A stretch of DNA of 64,000 nt, from assembly GCA_017936765.1 (NCBI GenBank), contig JAGBEX010000014.1, positions 310,001 through 374,000 of the forward strand, read 5' to 3'. The translations under genes were made by a program, and so were the position numbers. Position 1 is the stretch's first letter. Each line of letters starts with the position of its first letter. Shown here piece by piece: positions 1 through 8,974 of the stretch. Source of the stretch: Clostridia bacterium (GTDB taxonomy: Bacteria; Bacillota; Clostridia; Christensenellales; Aristaeellaceae). The notes beneath the pieces are model-generated. The model was not told the DNA's origin. It was given only the letters and a program-made list of their open reading frames with translations, and made no database searches.

Positions 1-70
1 GCAGCAGACCATCAATCGTCTTAAACTGAATCAAAGGTTTTTCCTCCGTTCACGAGCGTTGGTATCGCTT

Positions 71-421
71 TTAGATGCGGATTCCTTCCACCGAGATATT
101 CACCTTGCGCACCTTGATGCCGGTCATGCTTTCCAGCTTGTAGCGCACGGTTTCCACAATGGTCTTGCACACCTCGGCAATGGAGATGCCATATTCCACG
201 ATGATGAAGAGATCCACGTCCAGCATATCGCCCGCAGTGCGGATCTGCACACCCTTGGAAAGATTCTCGCGGCCCAGCCACTCCACAAAGCCATCCTTAG
301 CCCGGCGGGAAGACATGGCCACAATGCCATAGCACTCCAGCGCGGCATAACCAACGACCTTGAGCATCACATCCTCGGTGATGAAGATGGTGCCGATATC
401 ATTCTTGATCTTGCATTCCAT
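71..421 (-). CDS. Asp23/Gls24 family envelope stress protein
   Basis: A 116-residue protein whose whole length matches the Asp23/Gls24 (DUF322) family: the IGTIFITEDVMLKVVGYAAL start, a central GVQIRTAGDMLDVDLFIIV strand pair and a C-terminal VRKVNISVEGI strand. Family members are small cytoplasmic or membrane-associated proteins linked to envelope stress; AmaP, a usual partner, is not seen here. The ATG at 421 is chosen because AAGGAGGT lies just upstream (432-439); an upstream in-frame ATG at 496 lacks such a site. In many Clostridia a gene of this family stands alone before fatty-acid or Dak-kinase genes, which would lie outside the window. Its exact role is not known. Confidence 0.85.
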   Translation of the reverse strand: MECKIKNDIGTIFITEDVMLKVVGYAALECYGIVAMSSRRAKDGFVEWLGRENLSKGVQIRTAGDMLDVDLFIIVEYGISIAEVCKTIVETVRYKLESMTGIKVRKVNISVEGIRI

Positions 422-517
422 GGTTGATCCTACCTCCTTGTGCGGGATTGCCTCTGAGGCGGAACTCTGGCCTGGGATAACCCATGCCAAAGACACCCAT
501 AGTCAGGGTCATTATGT

Positions 518-546
518 AGTATACAGGATTTTGCCACGTTTAGCAA
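518..546 (-). promoter_or_regulatory. sigma-A type promoter for the Asp23-like gene
   Basis: On the minus strand TTGCTA (541-546) and TATACT (518-523) are separated by 17 bases. The leader to the ATG is about 90 bases. The stretch 547-648 between this and the divergent T-box promoter shows nothing else I can support. Confidence 0.6.
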
Positions 547-648
547 GTGTTTTTCATGATTCTTTCATGAAAATCGGCGGTCCATGTTGATTAGTCAACC
601 TATCCACCATTTTGCACATTTTCCTGTGTGGCAATGTTTACTTTTTTC

Positions 649-678
649 TTGACAATGTTTGCATCCGTGTCGTATAAT
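649..678 (+). promoter_or_regulatory. sigma-A type promoter of the T-box operon
   Basis: Perfect TTGACA (649-654) and TATAAT (673-678) with an 18-base spacer. Transcription would start near 685, giving a leader of about 280 bases before the aminotransferase. Confidence 0.8.
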
Positions 679-684
679 TCCATT

Positions 685-949
685 TATCAGGGCAATGAGG
701 AGACGAGTATCTGCCCCATGTCAGCTTTCAGAGAGCTTCCGTCTGGTGCAAGGAAGCAGCTGCCTGGCAGTGAAGTACAGCTCCGAGCCATCCGCTGAAC
801 GCAAGGTCAAGTAGGCGGTATCCGGTGCGCCGGTTACAGCGCAGGAGGATTGATGGATCCTCGCTGAGGGCTGCTTGCAGCCGAAAACGGAAGTGGTACC
901 GTGACAATGTCACCTTCCTGAGCAATATGCTCCGGGGGTTTTTATTTTT
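685..949 (+). promoter_or_regulatory. T-box riboswitch, predicted tyrosine specifier (UAC)
   Basis: T-box leaders sense uncharged tRNA and allow read-through when the cognate amino acid is scarce. Visible marks are the AGTA element (706-709), the conserved TTCAGAGAGC and GGTGCAAGGA stem I segments (727-754), a specifier loop with TAC at 776-778, and a canonical antiterminator. In the antiterminator GGAAG (889-893) pairs with CTTCC (914-918), the T-box bulge TGGTACC (894-900) follows, and GTGAC (901-905) pairs with GTCAC (909-913). The TAC specifier agrees with tyrS as second gene of the operon. The specifier was placed by eye; tRNA pairing was not computed. Confidence 0.88.
917..949 (+). terminator. 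T-box terminator, alternative to the antiterminator
   Basis: CCTGAGCA (917-924) pairs with TGCTCCGG (928-935) around one mismatch, followed by a T-rich tract (939-949). It shares CC 917-918 with the antiterminator arm, so the two folds exclude each other. Confidence 0.7.
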
Positions 950-966
950 ATAAGGAGGAATGACAA

Positions 967-2151
967 GTGAACCTTGATTCGATCCAATTCGCTTCCCGCT
1001 TTGACGGTGTCAGCGGCAGCGCGATCCGCGAGATCTTCAAGATGATCGCCAAGCCCGGCATGATCTCTTTCGCTGGCGGCAACCCTGCCCTGTCCGCCCT
1101 GCCGGATGAAACCGTGGCAGAGCTGGCCCAGAAGGTATTGAAGGAGAATGGCAAGGCCATCCTGCAATATGGCGCTACCGAGGGCTACCCTGCCCTGCTG
1201 GAAAGCCTGAAGGCCTATGCTGAAAAGCAGCTGGGCTGCGAGGTAAAGGGCATCCTGCCCACCACCGGCTCCACCCAGGGCATGGATCTGCTGTGCAAGG
1301 CGCTGATCAACCCCGGCGATGTGATCCTGGTGGAGAATCCCTCTTTCCTGGGCAACCTGCAGTGCATGAATCTGTATCAGGCCAAGCTGATTCCCGTGGA
1401 GAGCGACGAGAATGGCATCCTGCTGGATAAGCTGGAGGAAGCCATCATCAAGCACCATCCCAAGATGCTCTACACCATCCCCACCTTCCAGAACCCCACC
1501 GGCAAGACCCTGGCCGCCGAGCGCCGCCAGCCCATTGCCGAACTGGCCGCTAAATATGGCATGGTGGTGGCGGAGGACGATCCCTACCGCGACCTGCGCT
1601 ATGCAGGCTCCCCCATCCCCTCCATCAAGTCCTACGACAAAGAGGGCTGGGTGGTGTTCCTGGGTTCCTTCTCCAAGATCATCTCCCCCGGCCTGCGCGT
1701 GGGCTTCATGGTGGGCGACCCGATGATCCTGCGCAAATGCACCATCGGCAAGCAGTCCTCCGACGTCCACACAGGCAACCTGAACCAGGCCATTGTGGAT
1801 CAGTACCTGCGGCAGGATCTGCTGCCCGCCCACATCGCCTCCATCTGCAGCAGCTACAAGGCTCAGATGAACGCCATGCTGGACGAGCTTGCCACCTTCC
1901 CGGAGGGAACCCGATATACCAGGCCCGAGGGCGGCCTGTTTATCTGGGTGGAGCTGCCCGCGGGCATCGAGGCCAAGGCCATGCTGGAGAAGGCTGTGGA
2001 ACGCCATGTGGCTTATGTTCCCGGCACCCATTTCTTCTGCGACGGCGGCCATGACAATACCTTCCGCCTGAATTTCTCCAACAGTACCATCGACCAGATC
2101 CACGAGGGCATGAAGATCCTGCGCGAATTGGTCGAAGAAGCACTCAAGTAA
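967..2151 (+). CDS. PLP-dependent aminotransferase, LysN/Aro8-like, probably aromatic
   Basis: A 394-residue fold-type I aminotransferase. It has the TTGSTQGMDLL cofactor-phosphate region, the YTIPTFQNPTGKT segment, the AEDDPYRDLRY aspartate/tyrosine pair and the Schiff-base lysine K237 in SFSKIISPGLRVG. Start is GTG at 967, eight bases after AAGGAGG. Such enzymes move the amino group between an amino acid and 2-oxoglutarate. The family acts on aromatic amino acids, aminoadipate or branched-chain substrates. Co-control with tyrS by a tyrosine-type T-box makes tyrosine or phenylalanine the likely substrate here; that is inference from context. Confidence 0.9.
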   Translation: MNLDSIQFASRFDGVSGSAIREIFKMIAKPGMISFAGGNPALSALPDETVAELAQKVLKENGKAILQYGATEGYPALLESLKAYAEKQLGCEVKGILPTTGSTQGMDLLCKALINPGDVILVENPSFLGNLQCMNLYQAKLIPVESDENGILLDKLEEAIIKHHPKMLYTIPTFQNPTGKTLAAERRQPIAELAAKYGMVVAEDDPYRDLRYAGSPIPSIKSYDKEGWVVFLGSFSKIISPGLRVGFMVGDPMILRKCTIGKQSSDVHTGNLNQAIVDQYLRQDLLPAHIASICSSYKAQMNAMLDELATFPEGTRYTRPEGGLFIWVELPAGIEAKAMLEKAVERHVAYVPGTHFFCDGGHDNTFRLNFSNSTIDQIHEGMKILRELVEEALK

Positions 2152-2178
2152 ACATAGCAATAGAGAGGAGAATCCCCC

Positions 2179-3408
2179 ATGACTCACATTCTTGACACCC
2201 TGAAGGAGCGCGGCTTCCTTGCCCAGATGACCTTCCCCGAGGAACTCTACGAGCAGCTGAAGGAACCCACCACCTTCTACGTCGGCTTCGACCCCACCGC
2301 TGATTCCCTGCACATCGGCCATTACATCCCGATCATGGCCATGGCCCATATGCAGAAGGCTGGCCACAAGCCCATCGCCCTGATGGGCGGCGGCACCGCC
2401 ATGATCGGCGACCCCTCCGGCAAGACCGATATGCGCAAGATGATGACCGTCGAGACCATTGACAACAACGTGGAGTGCATCAAGAAGCAGATGAGCCGCT
2501 TCCTGGACTTCTCCGAGGGGCAAGCCATCATCGTCAACAACGGCGACTGGCTGCGCAACCTGAACTTCATCGAGTTCATGCGCGACATCGGCTCCATGTT
2601 CTCCGTCAACACCATGCTCCGTGCCGATTGCTACAAGGCCCGCATGGAATCCGAGAACGGCCTCTCCTTCCTGGAGTTCACCTACATGCTCATGCAGAGC
2701 TACGACTTCCTGGAGCTGTTCAAGCGCTATGGCTGCCGACTGGAAATGGGCGGCAACGACCAGTGGAGCAACATGCTGGGCGGCGCTGACCTGGTGCGCC
2801 GCAAGGAGCAGGAAAAGGCCTTTGCCTGCACCTTCCAGCTGCTTTTGACCCACGACGGCCGCAAGATGGGCAAGACCGAGAAGGGCGCCCTGTGGCTGGA
2901 TCCCGCCAAGACCACTCCCTTCGATTTCTACCAGTACTGGCGTAACATCGACGACAAGGACGTGGAGAAGTGCCTGGGTCTTTTGACCTTCCTGCCCATG
3001 GACGAGGTTCGCCGTCTGGGTGCGCTGGAAGGCAGCGAGATCAACGAAGCCAAGAAGGTGCTGGCCTACGAGGTCACCAAGCTGGTCCACGGCGAAGAGG
3101 AAGCCCAGAAGGCTGCCGATGCTGCCCTGGCCCTGTTTGCCGGCGGCATGAACGGCGCTGATGTTCCCTCCTTCGAGCTGACTGCGGAAATGCTTTCCGG
3201 CGACGCCCGCGTCACCACCATGCTGGTGCTGTCCGGCCTGTGCAAGAGCCAGTCCGATGCCCGCAACCAGATGAAGGCTGGCGCCGTATCCCTGGGCGAC
3301 GAGAAGGTCACCGATTTCGGCGCTGTTGTCACCGCTGATATGTTCGGCGAAGACGGCCTGATGCTCAAGAAGGGCAAGAAGGGCTTCCGCCGCCTGATCC
3401 TGAAATGA
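2179..3408 (+). CDS. tyrS: tyrosyl-tRNA synthetase
   Basis: A 409-residue class Ic synthetase that charges tRNA-Tyr. The HIGH signature is intact at residues 45-48 (SLHIGH). The second signature is KMGKT (229-233), a usual TyrS form of KMSKS. The tyrosine-pocket motif QSYDFLELF and the ANDQW-like GGNDQWSNM are present. The C-terminal part (about 340-409) looks like an S4 RNA-binding domain ending in the [17 protein letters not shown] strand. Start ATG follows GAGAGGAG. It sits 27 bases behind the aminotransferase and overlaps the next gene by four bases, so all three are one T-box operon. Confidence 0.97.
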   Translation: MTHILDTLKERGFLAQMTFPEELYEQLKEPTTFYVGFDPTADSLHIGHYIPIMAMAHMQKAGHKPIALMGGGTAMIGDPSGKTDMRKMMTVETIDNNVECIKKQMSRFLDFSEGQAIIVNNGDWLRNLNFIEFMRDIGSMFSVNTMLRADCYKARMESENGLSFLEFTYMLMQSYDFLELFKRYGCRLEMGGNDQWSNMLGGADLVRRKEQEKAFACTFQLLLTHDGRKMGKTEKGALWLDPAKTTPFDFYQYWRNIDDKDVEKCLGLLTFLPMDEVRRLGALEGSEINEAKKVLAYEVTKLVHGEEEAQKAADAALALFAGGMNGADVPSFELTAEMLSGDARVTTMLVLSGLCKSQSDARNQMKAGAVSLGDEKVTDFGAVVTADMFGEDGLMLKKGKKGFRRLILK

Positions 3409-4040
3409 GCGCCCCCTACAAAACCCTGCGCTCCTCCTCCTCTGACGAGTTCATTGTGAACAAGAGCCGCTTCATCGGCTATGCTGCCCCCGTGCAGACA
3501 GAGGAGGAAGCGCTGGCCTTTCTGCAAAGCATCCGCACCAAGCACAAGGATGCCACCCACAACTGCTATGCCTATGTGATCGGCCAGAATGCAGGCATCA
3601 TGCGCTATTCCGACGATGGTGAGCCTGGCGGCACCGCAGGCCTGCCCATGATGGAAGTCATCAAGGCACAGGGCGTGGTGAACTGCTGCGTGGTGGTGAC
3701 CCGCTACTTCGGCGGTGTGCTGCTGGGGGCAGGCGGGCTGGTCCGTGCCTACACGCAAGGCTGTGTCGTTGGTCTGAAGGCTGCGCAAGTCGTGGTGATG
3801 GAACCCTCTCAGCGCTACATCTGCGAGGTGGCCTATCCCCTGTGGGACAAGGTGCAGCACGCCATGAAGACCATGCCCGTGCAGCTGGTTGGCAGCGAGT
3901 TTGCCACCGCTGTCACCTTCACCCTGCTGGTGCGCGAGAAGGATGCCGGGCAGGTTCTGGCAGACCTTACCCGTGTCACCGACGGCAAGTTTGACTATCT
4001 CCTTGAAGATGAATCCTATGAAGCCTGGGATTCTGAATAA
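3405..4040 (+). CDS. YigZ/IMPACT family protein
   Basis: A 211-residue member of the UPF0029/IMPACT family. It has the N-terminal [20 protein letters not shown] segment, the [12 protein letters not shown] motif, [10 protein letters not shown] and the [21 protein letters not shown] signature, plus a C-terminal DUF1949-like region. Bacterial homologues have an unclear role, possibly linked to translation regulation. Translational coupling to tyrS is direct: its ATG overlaps the tyrS stop as ATGA. Presence in a tyrosine-starvation operon is of interest because eukaryotic IMPACT acts in the amino-acid starvation response, but that parallel is only suggestive. Confidence 0.9.
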   Translation: MSAPYKTLRSSSSDEFIVNKSRFIGYAAPVQTEEEALAFLQSIRTKHKDATHNCYAYVIGQNAGIMRYSDDGEPGGTAGLPMMEVIKAQGVVNCCVVVTRYFGGVLLGAGGLVRAYTQGCVVGLKAAQVVVMEPSQRYICEVAYPLWDKVQHAMKTMPVQLVGSEFATAVTFTLLVREKDAGQVLADLTRVTDGKFDYLLEDESYEAWDSE

Positions 4041-4051
4041 AATTTCCACCG

Positions 4052-4076
4052 TCCGGCAGATAATCTGCCGGATTTT
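4052..4076 (+). terminator. rho-independent terminator of the tyrS operon
   Basis: A perfect 9-bp stem (4052-4060 with 4064-4072) around a 3-base loop, followed by TTTT at 4073-4076. Confidence 0.8.
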
Positions 4077-4087
4077 AACATTCATTC

Positions 4088-4116
4088 ATATGCAGTTCAC
4101 ACAGCCTGCATATACT
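4088..4116 (+). promoter_or_regulatory. promoter -10 with overlapping inverted repeat, efflux operon
   Basis: TATACT at 4111-4116 is a good -10, but no good -35 lies 16-18 bases upstream, which suits an activator-dependent promoter. The arms ATATGCAG (4088-4095) and CTGCATAT (4106-4113) form a perfect 8-bp inverted repeat with a 10-base gap; the right arm overlaps the -10. This is a candidate operator. Confidence 0.45.
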
Positions 4117-4141
4117 TAGTGCGAAAACTACAGGAGGAATA

Positions 4142-4996
4142 ATGAACATGAAAAAGAAGAAGTCCCGCAAGGTCATTATCTGGCTGCTGATCCTGGCAGT
4201 CATCATCTGCGGCGTGCTGTATGCCATGAATGGTAAAAAGCAGATCGCCTTTGACGAGGAAACTGCTCGTACCCAGGACATTGAGACCTTCTACACCTTC
4301 TCCGGCAACGTGGAGGCCGACAGCTTCAAGATCGTCGCCGCCACCGGCCGCAGCTCTGTGAAGGAATGGAAATTTGAAGAGGGCGACAAGGTGGAAAAGG
4401 ACAAGGTCGTCATGCAGCCCAAGTCCGGCAACTATGTGAAAGCACCCATGGACGGCACCATCTCCGATATTTATGTGGACGAGGGCGAAGACTTCACCAT
4501 GGGCGATCAGCTGTTCCGCGTGGCAGACTATGATCATCCCCTGGTGAAGATCAAGGTGGACGAATATGACGTGTCCGCCATCACCAAGGGCATGACCGTG
4601 GATGTCAAGGTGCAGGCCACCGGCAAGGAGCTGGTGGGTACCGTGCGCCGCATCGCCCAGGAGGCTACCGTCAGCAACGACCTGGCCTACTATGAGGTCA
4701 TCATCGACCTGCCCCAGGATGGCACCCTGGTCATGGGTCTGACCTGCGAGGTCATCGTTCCCCGCGAGAGCGTCGAGAATGCCACCACCGTGAGCATCGA
4801 AGCTGTGCAGTATGATGAAAACGGCAAGCCCTTTGTCTATTGCTACGACCGCAATGACGAGATCGTGAAGCAAACCGTGCTGCTGGGCATCAACGATGGC
4901 ACCATCGTTGAGATCAAGGACGGCATCCGTTCCGGCGAGACCGTGCTGGTGCCTCCGTCCTATAACATGATAATGCCCATGATGATGGGTCGCTGA
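4142..4996 (+). CDS. efflux membrane-fusion (MacA/HlyD-like) adaptor
   Basis: A 284-residue protein with a lysine-rich start, one N-terminal membrane helix (about residues 9-28), then a biotinyl-lipoyl-like and beta-barrel region typical of periplasmic-adaptor/HlyD proteins (GTISDIYVDEGEDFTMGDQLFRV, VKIKVDEYDVSAITKGMTVDVKV). In Gram-positives such proteins work with MacB-like ABC pumps. It is shorter than MacA of Gram-negatives (about 370), with no room for a long alpha-hairpin. RBS AGGAGGAA precedes ATG 4142. The ABC ATPase starts 13 bases downstream, so the three genes 4142-6891 form one exporter. Confidence 0.85.
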   Translation: MNMKKKKSRKVIIWLLILAVIICGVLYAMNGKKQIAFDEETARTQDIETFYTFSGNVEADSFKIVAATGRSSVKEWKFEEGDKVEKDKVVMQPKSGNYVKAPMDGTISDIYVDEGEDFTMGDQLFRVADYDHPLVKIKVDEYDVSAITKGMTVDVKVQATGKELVGTVRRIAQEATVSNDLAYYEVIIDLPQDGTLVMGLTCEVIVPRESVENATTVSIEAVQYDENGKPFVYCYDRNDEIVKQTVLLGINDGTIVEIKDGIRSGETVLVPPSYNMIMPMMMGR

Positions 4997-5009
4997 CAAG
5001 GAGCCGCCT

Positions 5010-5702
5010 ATGAGTAATGTGATTCTTTCCATGCGCGGCATCACCAAGCAATATCAGATGGGCGAAGAAACGCAAACTGTGCTGCGGGGCATCGACCTGG
5101 ATGTGAAGCAGGGTGAATTTTTGGCCGTGCTGGGACCCTCCGGCTCCGGCAAATCCACGCTGATGAACATCATCGGCTGCCTGGACACGCCTACCTCCGG
5201 CAGCTATATCCTCCACGGCCGCGACGTCAGCAGCCTGGACGAGGCTGCCCTGGCCAATGTGCGCAACAAGGAGATCGGCTTCATCTTTCAGTCCTTCCAG
5301 CTTTTGCAGCGCCAGGATGCTATGCAGAATGTGGAGCTGCCCCTGATTTACAGCGGTATGCACGCCCACGACCGGGCTGCCCGCGCCAAGCAGATGCTGG
5401 AGCGCGTAGGCCTGAGCGACAAGCTGCACCACTTCCCCAACCAGCTTTCCGGCGGCCAGCAGCAGCGTGTTGCCATTGCCCGCGCCCTGGCCAACAAACC
5501 CACCATCCTTCTGGCGGATGAACCCACAGGCGCGCTGGATCAAAAGACCGGCAAGCAGGTGATGTCCCTCTTCCACGATCTGAATGAAGAGGGCAACACC
5601 ATCATCATGATCACCCACGATATCGGCATTGCCCGCCATGCCAAGCGCATTGTGCGCATCCTGGATGGCAATCTCACAGAGGGGGTGGCTGAGAATGCTT
5701 AA
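5010..5702 (+). CDS. MacB-type ABC transporter ATPase
   Basis: A 230-residue nucleotide-binding subunit of the LolD/MacB class. Walker A is GPSGSGKST, the Q-loop lies in [10 protein letters not shown], the signature is [15 protein letters not shown], Walker B is [12 protein letters not shown] and the H-loop is MITHD. It powers export with the permease that follows, whose start codon overlaps it by 8 bases. The substrate, usually an antimicrobial peptide, lantibiotic or lipopeptide for this class, cannot be read from the sequence. Confidence 0.93.
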   Translation: MSNVILSMRGITKQYQMGEETQTVLRGIDLDVKQGEFLAVLGPSGSGKSTLMNIIGCLDTPTSGSYILHGRDVSSLDEAALANVRNKEIGFIFQSFQLLQRQDAMQNVELPLIYSGMHAHDRAARAKQMLERVGLSDKLHHFPNQLSGGQQQRVAIARALANKPTILLADEPTGALDQKTGKQVMSLFHDLNEEGNTIIMITHDIGIARHAKRIVRILDGNLTEGVAENA

Positions 5703-6891
5703 GGAAAGCCTGCGGATGTCCTGGCAGAACATCAAGAGCAACAAGATGCGCACCTTCCTCACCACGCTGGGCATCATCATCGGCGTGGCTGCCATCATCA
5801 CGCTGATCACCACCGTGGAGGGCGCCACCAACGAGATCACCAGCCAGTTTACCGAGCTGGGTGCCGGCAAGGTGAGCATCTCCGTCAGCGGCACCGCCCT
5901 GAAGCGCGGCCTGAGCGACGAGGATATCCAGCGCATCAGCGAGATCGATAACATCAGCGGCGTTGACCCCACCGTATCCTACACCCAGCACGTGGCAGGC
6001 GATGGCTCGCTGTGCGAAGATGTGACCGTGGAAGGCCGCAGCGCAGCCTATTTCAGCGACAGCGACCTGATCGGCATGGGGCGTCCGCTGACGCCCATGG
6101 ACATGGACCGCAACAGCCGCGTTTGCGTTATCGACAGCAAGCTGCACCAGAACCTGTTCCCCAACGAGGATCCCATCGGCAAGGAGATCATCATTTCCGG
6201 CCTCACCTTCCGCATCGTGGGTATGCTCAGCGATGCCAGCGATGATGACGTGATGAGCGCCATGTCTGCCATGATGGGCGGCGACAGCAACGGCAAGGCC
6301 ATTATCCCCTATCAGACGGCGCTGCGCCTCACCAGGAGCAATTCCGTTACCAGCCTGACGCTCTATCTCCAGGACACCAACCTGAGCGATGAGACCATTT
6401 CCGAAGTGGAAAGCGTGCTGAACGCGGCCTTCAACTATCGCGACAACGCTTATCAGGTCATTAACCTGGATAGCCTGCTGGATACCATGAACACCATGAC
6501 CGGCATGATGACCACCATGCTGGCAGGCATTGCCTCCATTGCGCTGCTGGTGGGCGGTATCGGCATCATGAACATGATGCTGGTCTCCGTCAGCGAACGC
6601 ACCATGGAGATCGGTCTGCGCAAAGCCCTGGGCGCCAAGCCTTCGCTGATCCAGACCCAGTTCCTCATCGAATCGGTGATGCTCAGCCTTATTGGCGGCC
6701 TGGCAGGCATCGTAATCGGCATTCTGCTATCCATGCTCATTGCCGGATGGATCGGCATGGACTTCACCCTGTCCACCAGCGCCATCACGCTGGCCTTCAC
6801 CTTCTCTGCCACGGTGGGCATTCTGTTTGGCTGGGCGCCTGCCCGCAAGGCCTCGCGCCTCAATCCCATTGATGCCCTGCGCAGTATGTGA
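5695..6891 (+). CDS. MacB-type ABC transporter permease
   Basis: A 398-residue permease. A first helix after MRTFLTTLGIIIGVAAIITL is followed by an extracellular MacB periplasmic core domain (about 45-250). Three helices then make up the FtsX domain, with GGIGIMNMMLVSVSERTMEIGLRKALGAK in the typical position. ATG 5695 is preferred over upstream in-frame codons because it matches the family N-terminus and overlaps the ATPase stop. A Met/Ser/Asp-rich stretch (about 185-205, DASDDDVMSAMSAMMGG) in the outer domain is unusual and may be a flexible loop. Confidence 0.92.
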   Translation: MLKESLRMSWQNIKSNKMRTFLTTLGIIIGVAAIITLITTVEGATNEITSQFTELGAGKVSISVSGTALKRGLSDEDIQRISEIDNISGVDPTVSYTQHVAGDGSLCEDVTVEGRSAAYFSDSDLIGMGRPLTPMDMDRNSRVCVIDSKLHQNLFPNEDPIGKEIIISGLTFRIVGMLSDASDDDVMSAMSAMMGGDSNGKAIIPYQTALRLTRSNSVTSLTLYLQDTNLSDETISEVESVLNAAFNYRDNAYQVINLDSLLDTMNTMTGMMTTMLAGIASIALLVGGIGIMNMMLVSVSERTMEIGLRKALGAKPSLIQTQFLIESVMLSLIGGLAGIVIGILLSMLIAGWIGMDFTLSTSAITLAFTFSATVGILFGWAPARKASRLNPIDALRSM

Positions 6892-6897
6892 TATAAT
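6869..6897 (+). promoter_or_regulatory. promoter for the two-component genes, inside the permease end
   Basis: TTGATG (6869-6874) and TATAAT (6892-6897) with a 17-base spacer. The -35 lies within the last codons of the permease gene, so the regulator/kinase genes can be expressed separately from the exporter. Confidence 0.6.
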
Positions 6898-6933
6898 GTT
6901 TTCAGACACAAATGAAGCGAAAGGAGCGCCACC

Positions 6934-7611
6934 ATGTTCACCATTCTCGTCGTTGAAGACGATCTTCCCCTGCAGCGCATGATGTGCGCCTTCCTTGGCT
7001 TGAACGGCTATCAGACCATCGCCGCAGGAAATGGCGAGGAAGCGCTGTCTGCCATCGACAAGGTGCTGCCCGACCTGGTGATCGCCGATGTGATGATGCC
7101 CGTGATGGATGGCTGGGAGCTTACGCGTGAACTGCGCAGCGCCTATCCGCTGCTGCCCATTATGCTGGTCACCGCCCGCACCACCCTGGAGGACAAGCGG
7201 GCGGGCTTCACCAGCGGTGCGGATGATTACCTCACCAAGCCCGTGGATCTGGACGAGCTGCTTTTGCACGTGGTGGCCTTGCTGCGCCGCTCCCAGGCCA
7301 TGACCAGCCACCAGCTCACCGTGGGTGAATGCCTGCTGGACTACGATTCCCTCACCATCACCCGGGGCAGCGAGTCCCTCGCCCTGCCCAAGAAGGAATT
7401 CTACCTGCTGTTCAAGCTTCTCTCCAATCCCAGGCAGATCTTCACCCGCCGCCAGCTGATGGACGAGATCTGGGGCATGGATGCCCAGAGCGACGAGCGC
7501 ACCGTGGATGTTCACATCAAGCGCCTGCGCGAGAAATGCGAGGCCTTCCCTGATTTTGATATCGTCACCGTGCGAGGACTTGGCTACAAAGCGGAGAAGC
7601 ACAATGGATAA
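6934..7611 (+). CDS. OmpR/PhoB-family response regulator
   Basis: A 225-residue regulator with a receiver domain and a winged-helix DNA-binding domain. The acidic pair is in VVEDD, the phospho-acceptor is D52 in VIADVMMPVMDG, and the conserved Lys is in YLTKPVD. The C-terminal half carries LPKKEFYLLFKLLSNP, RRQLMDEIWG, TVDVHIKRLREK and VRGLGYK, all typical trans_reg_C elements. It overlaps its kinase gene by eight bases. Position behind the MacAB-type genes suggests control of the exporter; the palindrome at 4088-4113 could be a target, though OmpR regulators usually bind direct repeats. Confidence 0.95.
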   Translation: MFTILVVEDDLPLQRMMCAFLGLNGYQTIAAGNGEEALSAIDKVLPDLVIADVMMPVMDGWELTRELRSAYPLLPIMLVTARTTLEDKRAGFTSGADDYLTKPVDLDELLLHVVALLRRSQAMTSHQLTVGECLLDYDSLTITRGSESLALPKKEFYLLFKLLSNPRQIFTRRQLMDEIWGMDAQSDERTVDVHIKRLREKCEAFPDFDIVTVRGLGYKAEKHNG

Positions 7612-8974
7612 ACGTTTTCACATCAAACCCTATACCTTCCGCGGAAAGCTGCTCATGTTCCTTTTGCTTTCCGCCCTGGCAGCCTGCACCATTTCGGCGG
7701 CAGGCTCCTTTATGGTGAACGTATCCACCCTCAACAACGACCTGGAGGCCAAGGAGCATGAGGTGGCCGTTTACCTCCTTGGGCTTGAGCAGAAAACCTC
7801 CCTGCTCACCGAGGAGATGCTGGCCGTGACCGCCAATGACACGCTGAATGCTGATGTATCGGAGCATCCCGAATGGGTGCTTTCCGCCGAGCAGCTGGCG
7901 CGCATGGAGAAAGGCGAGCTGATCACCACCACCAGCGGCTTTATCCCGGTGCCTGTCACCTATGTGCAATTGGGCGAAGACGTGGTGTCCATCCGCCCCT
8001 CCCGCGATTTCAACCTGATCCTCAGCATCCTTCCCCGCTTTGCCTTCACCATCCTGCTCACCATGGTGCTGTTTGCCCTTCTGTCCATTCTGGTGTCCTT
8101 CACCATCTCCAAGCCTGTGACCCAGCTGACCCAGGCCACCCAGCAGATCAAAGACGGCGACTTTACCGTGCGCCTGCCGGACAACAAGCAGGGCGAGATG
8201 GGTGAACTGATGCGCTCCTTCAACAGCATGACGGAAGAGCTTGGCAAAATCGCCTACCTGCAAAAGGATTTTATCAGCAGCATTTCTCACGAGTTCCGCA
8301 CACCCATTGCTTCCATCAAGGGCTTTGCCCGCCTGTTGCAGATGCCCGGCCTGGATGAAAGCGCCCGGCAGGAGTATGTGGGCATGATCGCCCAGGAAAG
8401 CGAACGGCTTTCCAACCTGTCCAACACCCTGCTGCGTCTTTCTGCCCTGGAGAGGCAGATGGCACCTGCCGCATTGTCCACCTTCCGGCTGGATGAACAG
8501 GTGCGCCAGGTGATCCTGCAATTGCAGCCCGCCTGGTCGGTCAAGGAGATCGACTGGCAGCTGAACCTGGACGAGGTGACCATTGAATCCGATGCCGATC
8601 TGCTCATTCAGGTGTGGATCAACCTGATCCAGAATGCCGTAAAGTTCTCCGAGAGCGGCAGCAGCATCGACATAACCGTGATGCAGACCGACATGGCCGA
8701 GTTCACCATCCGCGACCACGGCATCGGCATGGACGAGGAAACCCTGTCTCGCATTTTCGACCGCTTCTATCAGGCGGATTCTTCCCGCAGCAAGGAAGGC
8801 GTCGGCCTCGGCCTGTGCCTGGTGAAGCGTATTGTGGATATGCTGGGCGGACAGATCCGCGTGCATTCCACCCCGGGCGAAGGCAGCACCTTCCGTCTGC
8901 GCATCCCTTTGTCTCCCCTGACGCACCAAGGAGGTCACCATGACGCAAACCATTCATCCACCCCTGCTTCCTGA
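7604..8974 (+). CDS. membrane sensor histidine kinase
   Basis: A 456-residue kinase with two membrane helices (about 15-38 and 140-165) bounding a roughly 100-residue extracellular sensor region. A HAMP domain (about 166-220) follows, then the H-box with H229 in SSISHEFRTPIASIKGF and an ATPase domain (N-box NLIQNAVKFS, G1 DHGIGMDEETLSRIFDRFYQ, G2 GVGLGLCLVKRIV). ATG 7604 is the start; GAGAAGCACA is a weak RBS, which fits translational coupling to the regulator. The end overlaps the alarmone synthetase gene by 35 bases. The signal sensed is unknown. Confidence 0.94.
   Translation: MDKRFHIKPYTFRGKLLMFLLLSALAACTISAAGSFMVNVSTLNNDLEAKEHEVAVYLLGLEQKTSLLTEEMLAVTANDTLNADVSEHPEWVLSAEQLARMEKGELITTTSGFIPVPVTYVQLGEDVVSIRPSRDFNLILSILPRFAFTILLTMVLFALLSILVSFTISKPVTQLTQATQQIKDGDFTVRLPDNKQGEMGELMRSFNSMTEELGKIAYLQKDFISSISHEFRTPIASIKGFARLLQMPGLDESARQEYVGMIAQESERLSNLSNTLLRLSALERQMAPAALSTFRLDEQVRQVILQLQPAWSVKEIDWQLNLDEVTIESDADLLIQVWINLIQNAVKFSESGSSIDITVMQTDMAEFTIRDHGIGMDEETLSRIFDRFYQADSSRSKEGVGLGLCLVKRIVDMLGGQIRVHSTPGEGSTFRLRIPLSPLTHQGGHHDANHSSTPAS

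Noticed and set aside
910..3090. Very long minus-strand open frame opposite the aminotransferase and tyrS; similar ones at 32316-34232, 53275-55413 and 56493-58934
   Set aside because: Each lies antisense to a clearly identified gene, has Gly/His/Leu/Val-rich composition without family motifs, and arises from the GC-rich third codon positions of the real genes.
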